A DNA stretch of 7,400 nt from an uncultured Oscillospiraceae bacterium (GCA_902478785.1 CABSMJ010000041.1:1-7400); one strand, 5' to 3'. Positions 1 to 5,899 are shown, numbered from the stretch's first letter. Numbers and translations: made by a program. Notes: generated from the sequence alone by a model not told the origin.

Positions 1-86
1 GGTACGGCCGTAGCGTACCCCGCCGCCGCGGGGGCGGCTACCGGGGCCGGAGGCGACATTGACACAAAAGGGCCCTGGGGCAGCAG
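1..86. other. GC-rich flank with no recognised gene; possible end of a CDS cut by the IS
   Basis: This edge of the window is extremely GC-rich and holds short inverted repeats (ggtacg at 1-6 with cgtacc at 14-19; gccgcc at 22-27 with ggcggc at 32-37). Plus frame 1 is open from the first base to a TAA at 115-117 and encodes an Ala/Gly-rich stretch followed by a DIDTKGPWG segment. The frame crosses the presumed IS end at 87, so it could be the tail of a gene interrupted by the element. The composition also allows a chance open frame on either strand. I do not recognise the protein. Confidence 0.2.
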
Positions 87-139
87 TGAACCGCGCCAGA
101 TAGTGCGGACAGCATAAAAAGGCTTTCATGTATGGAATT

Positions 140-1004
140 TTAAGCGGAGAGGCGCAACGTAAGCGGCGCCTCTCCAGTTTTTAACTGGATACGTTCATGG
201 TTGTAGAAGTGAATGTAGCGGTTAATCAGTTCGTTGGCTCCTGAGAGAGTGGCGGGTTTGCGGCGGTAGATACATTGCCATAGCATTGTCATAACCATTT
301 CCTCATCTTGACATGGAAAGTATAATTCCATATTTTGTCAGGTCAAAGTATGCTTGCCAGGTGTACTGGAACCCCTGGTCGCTGTGGATTTGCAACTCTG
401 CAGCGGCCCTCTTTTTCTCCTTGCGCATGACCAGGCGAATGGTGTCCAACACTAGGTTGATGGTTTGCTTTGTGCTGGTCTTGTAGGCAACAATGCTGTT
501 ATCATAAAGTTCCCAGATCATGGACAGATACTGTACGCCCTGCTTGGTGTGGATGTAGAAAATATCCGTCGCCCATTTGCTGTTGGGTCTGTCCGCATGA
601 AACCGACGGTTCAGCAAGTTTTCGTATTGATTGCCTGCTGCCCTAGATTGCCCCATTTTCTGCGCCGCCGGATTTCCGCAAGCAATTCGTATTTCTCCAT
701 GATACGCAGTATGGTCTTGGGATCACGGTGGATGTCCCGCTTTTTCAGCTCCAGACACATCCTGCGACAGCCATGTGTACGAAAGCTGCGCTCCCTCTGT
801 TCCGCAATGATTTCTGCAAGGGCCGCGTCTTTCTCCGGCCTACCCAGACGATGGACGAAATCGTAGTATCCGCTTCGGGATATCTGAAAAAATCGAAACA
901 TAACGGATATTCATTTCGGTGCCGGTAGATCACTGCGTATTTTGCCCTTGACCTCGCTTTCTTCCTGTAGAGCGCAGAAAATCCCGCAATCGTTCGTTTT
1001 CCAT
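140..1004 (-). pseudogene. IS3-family transposase OrfB (with OrfA/B junction), multiply broken
   Basis: Read on the minus strand, the protein falls into pieces. A short MENERLRDFLRSTGRK piece starts at 1004 and its frame stops at 930-932. A KYAVIYRHRNEYPLC piece occupies about 942-898 in another frame. The helix-turn-helix part, with ISRSGYYDFVHRLG and RTHGCRRM, runs from about 901 to 655. A new frame then carries the integrase core with WATDIFYI (first Asp) and HSDQGFQY (second Asp) down to an in-frame TGA at 303-305 after SMSR. Beyond that stop the same frame reads GNGYDNAMA. A deletion near 275 then shifts to the tail CIYRRKPATLSG and YIHFYNHERIQLKT, ending at the TAA at 140-142. Family members read AENFF or MENFF after the DNA motif. 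That Glu, the third DDE residue, is absent here. The gene cannot make an active transposase. Confidence 0.85.
146..182 (+). terminator. Hairpin with T-tract inside the IS 3' end, facing into the element
   Basis: ggagaggcgc (146-155) pairs perfectly with gcgcctctcc (166-175) across a 10-base loop, and AGTTTTT follows at 176-182. On the plus strand this has the form of an intrinsic terminator. It overlaps the last codons of the minus-strand transposase. It would stop transcription entering the element from its 3' side, a known way for insertion sequences to avoid being read through. No T-tract follows on the minus strand, so it is not a good terminator for the transposase itself. Confidence 0.5.
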
Positions 1005-1026
1005 CTTTGTAGGGATGGGGATGTTT

Positions 1027-1417
1027 TCAGACGATCTCGATGGCTTTCCTACCGGAGAGAGGGGCAATCGTCATCTCTAGAATGCACAAGGGCTTCCACA
1101 CCTGATGGATGGCCTGGGCATGGTGCTCCAAGGAGTCCCTCAGCGCGTACTTTACCGCCAGTTTCTCGGTGGCAGTCCGCCTTTCCCGGTTATCCTCCAA
1201 AACCCGTACCGTGCCAAAGACCATCACACTGCAGAAGTAGGTCGTCCTACGGATCAGCTCCAGCTTATGCCCCGTCGTACACATAGCTGAGCCGCACCGT
1301 GTAGGAGTATCCGCCATCCTCGGCCAGGGCCAGCACGCCGGAGGTTCCCCGCTCCACGACGGCGCGGCACTCCTCCGACGGCAGGACCTGGCGTTTTCTG
1401 CGCATTTCCCGGGACAT
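1027..1417 (-). pseudogene. Pyridoxamine 5'-phosphate oxidase / NimA-like flavoprotein, pseudogene
   Basis: From the ATG at 1417 (or the in-frame ATG at 1405) the minus strand reads MRRKRQVLPSEECRAVVERG and continues to LSYVYDG, the N-terminal part of small split-barrel FMN proteins often annotated as PNPOx-family or nitroimidazole-resistance proteins. The frame then hits TAA at 1265-1267. The next frame resumes with GHKLELIRRTTYFCSVMVFG and runs through VLEDN, KLAVKYALRDSLEHHAQAI and WKPLCILEMTIAPLSGRKAI to TGA at 1027-1029. Compared with the family as I know it, about 10 residues are missing after YDG, with a frame change at a run of four G, and about 20 residues are missing between LIRR and TTYF. 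These losses remove much of the flavin-binding barrel. No promoter is visible upstream, where a terminator-like hairpin lies. Family assignment comes from recalled motifs, not an alignment. Confidence 0.7.
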
Positions 1418-1446
1418 GAACACGCCTTGTTAGCTAAACAAAAATA

Positions 1447-1493
1447 CGCCTTGACTCCATTCTTTCCCTAGCCTGACAGAATGGAGCAAGGCG
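1447..1493 (-). terminator. Intrinsic terminator downstream of the GntR regulator
   Basis: cgccttg + a + ctccattct (1447-1463) pairs with agaatggag + caaggcg (1478-1493). The stem is 16 bp with a single bulged base and a 14-base loop. Read on the minus strand it is followed by TATTTTTGTTT (1446-1436), the expected T-tract. It lies about 120 bp beyond the stop codon of the minus-strand regulator gene and just before the flavoprotein pseudogene, so it most likely ends the regulator transcript. Confidence 0.65.
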
Positions 1494-1525
1494 TTTACTC
1501 GGTGGTAACCTTAAATTGCCATATT

Positions 1526-1551
1526 AAGATAGCACATGAAGATAGCGCATG
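1526..1551. repeat. Two tandem 13-bp units
   Basis: AAGATAGCACATG (1526-1538) is followed directly by AAGATAGCGCATG (1539-1551), with 12 of 13 bases identical. It lies in the 3' untranslated stretch between the regulator stop codon (1614) and its presumed terminator. The rest of that gap, 1498-1613, shows no gene. Confidence 0.5.
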
Positions 1552-1613
1552 AGAAGTGGAAGGTCAATGCTGGCAAGAAGTTCTGAAATATCTGCGCGTT
1601 TACCAGTTGGTTT

Positions 1614-2291
1614 CTAAGCCTTGACGCCCCGGATGAAGCCGTCCATCAGGCCGGTCAGATGGTCCTCCAGCATGGAGGTGGCCGTCTTGACGTCCCGGGC
1701 GCAGATGGCCTCCAAAATCTGCTGGTGGCCGGACTGGAGCTGCCGCAGACTGGTCGCGTCCGTCAGGGCGGAGAAGCGGAACCAGTTGCGCATATTGCAC
1801 TGCTCCCATAGCTTCAGTAGCACCTGATTTCCCGTGGCATCGATGATGGCCCGGTGAAACAGGGTGTCACAGTCCGTGAACTGCCGCAGATCTCCCCGGT
1901 TGGCGCAGTCATCCATCTCCAGCAGGATGGTGCGCAGATGCTCCACCAACTCCGCCATCCGCTGGTCGTCCAGCTGGATGATGGCGTCTCGGATGCTCTT
2001 AGACTCCAGGCAGATCCGCACGCTGTAGTTGTCCCGGACATCCTTCTCCGTCAGCGTCCGGATCCGGGATCCCTTGAAGGGCACCGTCTCCACCAGCCCC
2101 ATGGCCTCCAGATCCCGGATGGCCTCCCGTACAGGGCCCTGGGACACTCCCAGCTCCTTGGCCCAATAGGTTTCAATGATCCGGTCCCCCGGATTCAGCT
2201 TCCCGGAAAAAATCGCCTCCCGGATGGCGTTGCGAATCTCCTCCCGGAACACCTGCCGGTGGGAGACGGAATCTATGCCCTCTCTCGGCAC
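1614..2291 (-). CDS. GntR-family transcriptional regulator, FadR subfamily (FCD domain)
   Basis: This is a DNA-binding regulator of the FadR/PdhR type. Counting from the upstream ATG at 2306 (230 residues), a winged-helix domain spans about 17-86, with the recognition segment ELGVSQGPVREAIRDLEAMG typical of GntR proteins. The all-helical FCD effector domain spans about 90-222. FCD proteins usually bind a metal through one Asp and three His; D147 and H151 (DTLFH), H194 (GHQQI) and H216 (EDHL) fit this site. The ATG at 2306 has no ribosome binding site before it. GGAGGG overlapping that ATG stands 7 bases before an in-frame GTG at 2291, which I prefer as the start (225 residues). The gene is transcribed divergently from the dehydrogenase operon, so local control of that operon is the natural inference. 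The effector may be pyruvate, acetoin, lactate or another small acid; the sequence does not tell. Confidence 0.9.
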   Translation of the reverse strand: MPREGIDSVSHRQVFREEIRNAIREAIFSGKLNPGDRIIETYWAKELGVSQGPVREAIRDLEAMGLVETVPFKGSRIRTLTEKDVRDNYSVRICLESKSIRDAIIQLDDQRMAELVEHLRTILLEMDDCANRGDLRQFTDCDTLFHRAIIDATGNQVLLKLWEQCNMRNWFRFSALTDATSLRQLQSGHQQILEAICARDVKTATSMLEDHLTGLMDGFIRGVKA

Positions 2292-2313
2292 ATCCAATCC
2301 CTCCATCTGCTGG

Positions 2314-2341
2314 AAAATCCGCCAAAAACGGCGGATTTTTT
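2314..2341. promoter_or_regulatory. Strong hairpin in the leader of the GntR gene
   Basis: aaaatccgcc (2314-2323) pairs perfectly with ggcggatttt (2330-2339) around a 6-base loop. The plus strand continues to a run of six T (2336-2341), and the minus strand ends in TTTT then CC. The arm composition makes it terminator-like in both directions. On the minus strand it falls between the predicted transcription start (about 2352) and the start codon, just upstream of the GGAGGG ribosome binding site, so it could act as an attenuator or leader structure. On the plus strand it could block transcription running out of the regulator region toward the operon. Confidence 0.5.
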
Positions 2342-2358
2342 GCTCTTATTGAGATTCT

Positions 2359-2387
2359 ATTATATGGAACCCGCCAGAAAAAGTCAA
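2359..2387 (-). promoter_or_regulatory. Sigma-70/SigA-type promoter for the GntR gene
   Basis: On the minus strand, TTGACT (2387-2382) and a perfect TATAAT (2364-2359) are separated by exactly 17 bp. This predicts a start near 2352 and a leader of about 60 bases to the preferred GTG. It is the best promoter match in the window. Confidence 0.75.
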
Positions 2388-2429
2388 TTCTTCCAGAGAA
2401 ATTCACATTCTGCACAAAACCCGTCCGAA

Positions 2430-2442
2430 GATTTGTCAAATC
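2430..2442. promoter_or_regulatory. Candidate operator 1, palindrome GATTTGTCAAATC
   Basis: This is a perfect inverted repeat with 6-bp arms around one central base. It overlaps the candidate -35 element TTGTCA of the operon promoter. Its size and symmetry suit a FadR-type GntR dimer. Binding is inferred from position only. Confidence 0.4.
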
Positions 2443-2488
2443 CCATAGATTATAAATACTTGATTATCGATAATTCGGGTGTTAAACT
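2433..2488 (+). promoter_or_regulatory. Candidate promoters for the dehydrogenase operon
   Basis: Two overlapping candidates are visible and neither is strong. One is TTGTCA (2433-2438) with AATACT (2455-2460) at 16 bp spacing, next to TATAAA at 2451-2456. The other is TTGATT (2460-2465) with TAAACT (2483-2488) at 17 bp spacing. Both candidates overlap the palindromes described here, which fits a repressed or regulated promoter. A leader of roughly 65-95 bases precedes the start codon. Confidence 0.35.
2463..2474. promoter_or_regulatory. Candidate operator 2, palindrome ATTATCGATAAT
   Basis: This is a perfect 12-bp palindrome about 32 bp (roughly three helical turns) from the centre of the palindrome at 2430-2442, lying in the region of both candidate operon promoters. 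Two same-face sites would suit cooperative binding by the divergent GntR regulator. AT-rich palindromes also occur by chance. Confidence 0.3.
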
Positions 2489-2543
2489 GTAAACAAATGC
2501 GGGCCGCGCTTCTAATGGCACCCACGGCCCCTAATTCTGTTTT

Positions 2544-2550
2544 GGAGGTG
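2544..2550 (+). promoter_or_regulatory. Ribosome binding site that fixes the E1 alpha start
   Basis: GGAGGTG lies 9 bases before the ATG at 2560. The reading frame is open further upstream to an ATG at 2479, but those earlier start codons have no such site, so 2560 is the preferred start. Confidence 0.85.
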
Positions 2551-2559
2551 CATCCTTTC

Positions 2560-3525
2560 ATGATTGATCGTGAAACCGGACTTTGGATCTATAACAAGAT
2601 GAATGAGATCCGGGACTTTGAGGAGACAGCCTGGACGCTGTTCACCGAAAACAAGCTGCGGGGCTCCGTTCATCTATACACCGGCGAGGAAGCTGTGGCA
2701 GCCTCTGTCTGTGCTCAGCTGACGGACGAGGACTACATCGCATCCACGCACCGGGGGCACGGCCACTGCATCGCCAAGGGCGCAGAGTTGGACCGGGCCC
2801 TGGCGGAGCTGATGGGCAAGGCCACCGGCTACTGCAAGGGCCGCAGCGGCTCTATGCACATCGCCGACTTCTCCAAGGGCAATCTGGGCGCTAACGCCAT
2901 CGTGGGCGGTGGCATCCCCATCGCCACCGGCGGCGGCCTGGCCATCAAGATGCAGAACCGGAAAAACGTCTCCGTGGCCTTCTTCGGTGACGGCGCCTCC
3001 AACCAGGGCACCTTTCACGAGTCCATCAACCTGGCGGCGGTGTGGAAGCTGCCGGTGATCTACGTGTGCGAGAACAACCAGTTCGGCATGACCGTACCAA
3101 CCTGGCAGTCCACCTCCGTGGAGAACATCGCCGACCGAGCCGCCGGCTATGGCATCCCCGGCGAGGTGGTAGACGGCAACGATGTGTGCGCTGTGTACGA
3201 AGCCTTCGCCCGGGCCAAGGAGCGGGCTCTGAAGGGCGAGGGTCCCACCCTGCTGGAGTGCAAGACCTACCGCTGGCGTGGCCACTGGACCGGCGACCCG
3301 GAGCCCTACCGCACTCGGGAGGAGGTCGAGGAATGGAAGGAGAAGCGGGACCCCATCAAGCTGTTCCGCGCCTATCTCACCCGGCACAAGCTGGCCACCC
3401 GGCAGGAGCTGGACGACATCGAGGCTGCCGCCGCCAAGAAGATGGAGGCCGCTGTGGAGTTCGCCATGAACAGCCCGGAGCCCGATCCGGCCCATGTTCT
3501 GGACGACGTGTTCTATGAAGGTTAA
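2560..3525 (+). CDS. acoA: TPP-dependent dehydrogenase E1 alpha subunit, acetoin dehydrogenase-like
   Basis: This is the alpha subunit of the thiamine-diphosphate E1 heterotetramer (321 residues, normal length). With the beta subunit it cleaves or decarboxylates the substrate and passes the acyl group to lipoyl-E2. The TPP/magnesium motif GDG (143-145) is followed 26 residues later by NN (172-173), the classic GDG-X26-NN signature. Other conserved pieces are SVHLYTGEEA (36-45), THRGHGHCIAKGAE (63-76), GYCKGRSGSMHIADF (90-104) and the active-site loop RGHWTGDPEPYR (240-251). The HRGHGHCIAKG and CKGRSGSMHIAD stretches resemble AcoA of acetoin dehydrogenases more than pyruvate dehydrogenase alpha, from recalled family sequences. 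It is the first gene of a tight operon with the beta subunit 14 bp downstream. Pyruvate or a branched 2-oxoacid remains a possible substrate, so the symbol is tentative. Confidence 0.9.
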   Translation: MIDRETGLWIYNKMNEIRDFEETAWTLFTENKLRGSVHLYTGEEAVAASVCAQLTDEDYIASTHRGHGHCIAKGAELDRALAELMGKATGYCKGRSGSMHIADFSKGNLGANAIVGGGIPIATGGGLAIKMQNRKNVSVAFFGDGASNQGTFHESINLAAVWKLPVIYVCENNQFGMTVPTWQSTSVENIADRAAGYGIPGEVVDGNDVCAVYEAFARAKERALKGEGPTLLECKTYRWRGHWTGDPEPYRTREEVEEWKEKRDPIKLFRAYLTRHKLATRQELDDIEAAAAKKMEAAVEFAMNSPEPDPAHVLDDVFYEG

Positions 3526-3539
3526 GGGGGTACGAGACA

Positions 3540-4520
3540 ATGGCTAAGCTTTCTTATTCGCAGGCGATCCGGGAGACCATCGCCCAGGAGATGCGGCGGG
3601 ACGAGCGGGTCTTCGTCATGGGCGAGGACGTGGAGAAGCTGGGCGGCGTGTACGGCTGCACCCGGGACCTCTACAAGGAATTCGGCACGGACCGGGTCCG
3701 CAACACCCCCATCTCTGAGTCCGCCATCATCGGCGCCGCCCTGGGCGCCGCCTCCGGCGGGATGCGCCCCATCGCAGAGCTGATGTACTGGGACTTCGCC
3801 TTTGTGGCAGCGGATCAGATCTTCAACCAGGTAGCCAAGACCCGGTACGTATTCGGCGGCCATGCCAAGATCCCCCTGGTGATCCGGGGCCAGCAGGGCA
3901 CAGGCCGCGGCAACGCCGCCACCCACTCCCAGTCCCTGGAGAGCCTGTTCATGCACATCCCGGGGCTAAAGGTAGTCTGCCCCTCCACTCCCGCCGACGC
4001 CGCAGGGCTGCTGCGCACCGCCATCCGGGACGACAACCCCGTCTGCTTCTTCGAGCACAAGGTGCTCTACGCTACCAAAGGTGAGGTGTCCGACGACCCG
4101 GATTTCTGCATTCCCTTCGGCAAGGCAGACATCAAGCGGGAGGGCACGGACGTGACCATCGTGGCCAACCTGCTGTATGTGAAGCGGGCTCTGGAGGCCG
4201 CCGACGAGCTGGCCAAGGAGGGCATCTCCGCTGAGGTCATCGACCCCCGGACCCTGGTGCCCTTTGACTACGACACCGTAGCGGAGAGCGTGAAAAAGAC
4301 CGGCCGCCTAGTAGTGGTCCACGAGGCCCATCAGAACAACGGCTGGGGCGCCCAGGTGGTGTCTCAGGTGAGCCAGATGGTATTTCCCTATCTGGACGCC
4401 GCCCCTGTCCATATCGGCGCCAAGGCCTGCCCCCTTCCCTTTAACCTGGGGCTGGAACAGGCGGTGCTGCCCAGCGTGAAGGATATCGTGGACGCCTGCA
4501 AGGCGTCCCTGTACCGCTGA
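3540..4520 (+). CDS. acoB: TPP-dependent dehydrogenase E1 beta subunit, acetoin dehydrogenase-like
   Basis: This is the beta subunit of the E1 component (326 residues, usual length), a transketolase-like pyrimidine-binding domain followed by the C-terminal transketolase domain. MGEDVEKLGGVYGCTRDLY (27-45) and RVRNTPISE (52-60) are family hallmarks. E60 is the expected Glu that activates the TPP aminopyrimidine. PIAELMYWDF (77-86), FNQVAKTRYVFGG (95-107), ATHSQSLE (127-134) with H129, and IDPRTLVPFD (234-243) follow in the expected order. The stretch FFEHKVLYATKGEV (170-183) with IPFGKADIKREGTDVTIVA recalls AcoB of acetoin dehydrogenases. A purine-rich AAGGGGG, formed from the alpha-subunit stop region, lies 9 bases before the ATG, so translation of the two subunits is probably coupled. 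The E2 gene starts 16 bp after the stop. Confidence 0.92.
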   Translation: MAKLSYSQAIRETIAQEMRRDERVFVMGEDVEKLGGVYGCTRDLYKEFGTDRVRNTPISESAIIGAALGAASGGMRPIAELMYWDFAFVAADQIFNQVAKTRYVFGGHAKIPLVIRGQQGTGRGNAATHSQSLESLFMHIPGLKVVCPSTPADAAGLLRTAIRDDNPVCFFEHKVLYATKGEVSDDPDFCIPFGKADIKREGTDVTIVANLLYVKRALEAADELAKEGISAEVIDPRTLVPFDYDTVAESVKKTGRLVVVHEAHQNNGWGAQVVSQVSQMVFPYLDAAPVHIGAKACPLPFNLGLEQAVLPSVKDIVDACKASLYR

Positions 4521-4536
4521 GAAAGGAGCAGACGAC

Positions 4537-5889
4537 ATGGCTTCTGTCATTATCATGCCCAAGCAGGGCCTTTTGATGGAGGAGGGCACCATCACCAAGT
4601 GGCTGGCGAAAGAGGGCGAGCAGACCACTGAGGGCGCCCCCCTCTTTGAGATGGAGACCGACAAGCTGACCATCACCATGGATTCCACCGCCACCGGCAC
4701 CGTGCTGAAAATCCTGCATCCCGAGGGGGACACGGTCCCCATCACCCAGCCCATCGCCATCGTGGGCCAGCCCGGTGAGGACATCTCCGCCCTGCTGGGC
4801 GGTGAAGCTCCTGCTGCCGCCCCCGCCGCCGCTGCACCCGAGGCACCTACCGCCGAGGCCGCTCCCGCCCCGCAACCTGTCGTGGAGCACGCCCCCGGTG
4901 AGCGTGTCTTCTCCTCTCCCAGAGCCCGTCTCCGGGCAGAGGAAAACGGCGTGGACATCGCCGCCGTCCCCGGCTCCGGGCCGGACGGCCTGGTGGTGGA
5001 GCGGGACGTGCAGAACTACATCGCCAACCAGCCCGCCGTGACGCCGCTGGCCGCCAACCAGGCCCGCATCCAGGGCATTGACCTCTCCGGCCTCACCGGC
5101 ACCGGCCCCAACGGCAAGATCACCACAGAGGACTTGCACATCGCCAGTGCCGCGGTAGAACCCGCACCCGCAGCGGAGCCCATCCCCGGTCAGCTGACCC
5201 GGGGCACCCGCACCGAAGCCATGAGCGGGATGCGCAAGGCCATCTCCCGGAATATGCTGACCAGCAAGTCCACCAATGCCCAGACCAACCACCGGATGGT
5301 GGTGGACATGACGGCCGCCGTGGCCCTGCGGCGCCAGTACAAGGCCCTGGGCATCAAGATCTCCTACAACGACATCATTGTCCGGGCCTGCGCCAAGGCG
5401 CTCCAGGACTTCCCCATCGTCAACGCCAGCGTGGACGGCAGCGACATCGTCTACCATGATTATGTAAATATCGGTACTGCCGTCTCCGTCCCCGGCGGGC
5501 TGATCGTGCCTGTGATCCGGGACGCCGACATCATCGGCCTCACCGGCATCGCCGCCAAGTCCGCGGAGCTCATCGAGAAGGCCCGGGAGGGCAGGCTGAC
5601 CGAGGCCGACTATCACGGCGGCACCTTCACTGTGTCCTCCCTGGGCATGTTCGACCTGGATGACTTCGTGGCCATTATCAATCCCCCTGAGTCCGCCATC
5701 CTGGCCGTGGGCAAGATCGCCAAGACCCCCGTGGTGGTCACCGATGACGAGGGCGAGGACCAGGTGGTCATCAAGTCCATGTGCGCCCTGTGCCTGAGCT
5801 ATGACCACCGGATCATCGACGGGGCCGAGGCCGCCAAATTCCTGCAGAAGCTGAAGAGCTATCTGCAGAATCCCATCCTGCTGATCTGA
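4537..5889 (+). CDS. acoC: Dihydrolipoamide acyltransferase (E2) with two peripheral-subunit-binding motifs
   Basis: This is the core of the complex, which moves the acyl group from E1 to CoA. Of 450 residues, an N-terminal lipoyl domain spans about 2-80, with the lipoylated Lys expected at K43 in EMETDKLT. An Ala/Pro-rich flexible linker spans about 89-122. A peripheral-subunit-binding motif spans about 126-162 (SSPRARLRAEENGVDIAAVP, then GPDGLVVERDV), and a second similar motif about 168-204 (VTPLAANQARIQGIDLSGLT, then GPNGKITTEDL). A short linker follows, then the acyltransferase domain from about 224 to the end. Its active site is DHRIIDG with H424 and D428, preceded by INPPESAILAVG. AAAGGAG precedes the ATG. 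Two binding motifs in one E2 are less usual than one. Substrate is inferred from the E1 genes; it could be called pdhC if pyruvate is the substrate. Confidence 0.93.
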   Translation: MASVIIMPKQGLLMEEGTITKWLAKEGEQTTEGAPLFEMETDKLTITMDSTATGTVLKILHPEGDTVPITQPIAIVGQPGEDISALLGGEAPAAAPAAAAPEAPTAEAAPAPQPVVEHAPGERVFSSPRARLRAEENGVDIAAVPGSGPDGLVVERDVQNYIANQPAVTPLAANQARIQGIDLSGLTGTGPNGKITTEDLHIASAAVEPAPAAEPIPGQLTRGTRTEAMSGMRKAISRNMLTSKSTNAQTNHRMVVDMTAAVALRRQYKALGIKISYNDIIVRACAKALQDFPIVNASVDGSDIVYHDYVNIGTAVSVPGGLIVPVIRDADIIGLTGIAAKSAELIEKAREGRLTEADYHGGTFTVSSLGMFDLDDFVAIINPPESAILAVGKIAKTPVVVTDDEGEDQVVIKSMCALCLSYDHRIIDGAEAAKFLQKLKSYLQNPILLI

Positions 5890-5899
5890 GGAGGCGCCT

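Larger units (their letters stand above)
87..1010 (-). mobile_element. Degenerate IS3-family insertion sequence, 5' end lost
   Basis: The element is recognised from its OrfB transposase remnants (HTH, integrase core and C-terminal tail), all on the minus strand. Its 3' end is placed at base 87, where the plus strand starts TGAACCGCGCCAGATAGTGC, similar in form to IS3-family terminal repeats. That boundary is inferred, because no matching repeat survives at the other end. The right boundary lies between about 1005 and 1026: a short piece resembling the OrfA tail or OrfB start ends there, and the stop codon of a flavoprotein pseudogene follows. The 5' end and most of OrfA are therefore missing, so no target duplication can be checked. 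The stretch is visibly less GC-rich than the operon at the right of the window, consistent with acquired DNA. It should be unable to transpose. Confidence 0.7.

Noticed and set aside
942..1290. Plus-strand open frames between 465 and 1290
   Set aside because: They are antisense to the IS and flavoprotein remnants and show no recognisable domain.
2488..2502. TGTAAACAAATGCG as a CcpA cre site
   Set aside because: Only the left half fits; the central CG and the right half do not match the consensus.
2514..2530. TGGCAC at 2515-2520 as the -24 element of a sigma-54 promoter, expected for acetoin operons
   Set aside because: The GG is not followed by a GC doublet at the required distance, and no TTGC-like -12 element is present. 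No AcoR-type activator is seen in the window.
2501..2530. gggccg (2501-2506) with cggccc (2525-2530) as a leader riboswitch or attenuator of the operon
   Set aside because: The stem is only 6 bp with an 18-base loop and has no conserved riboswitch core, so it may be chance in GC-rich DNA.
2479..2559. N-terminal extension of E1 alpha from the ATG at 2479
   Set aside because: It lacks a ribosome binding site, its residues do not resemble the family, and a strong GGAGGTG precedes the ATG at 2560.
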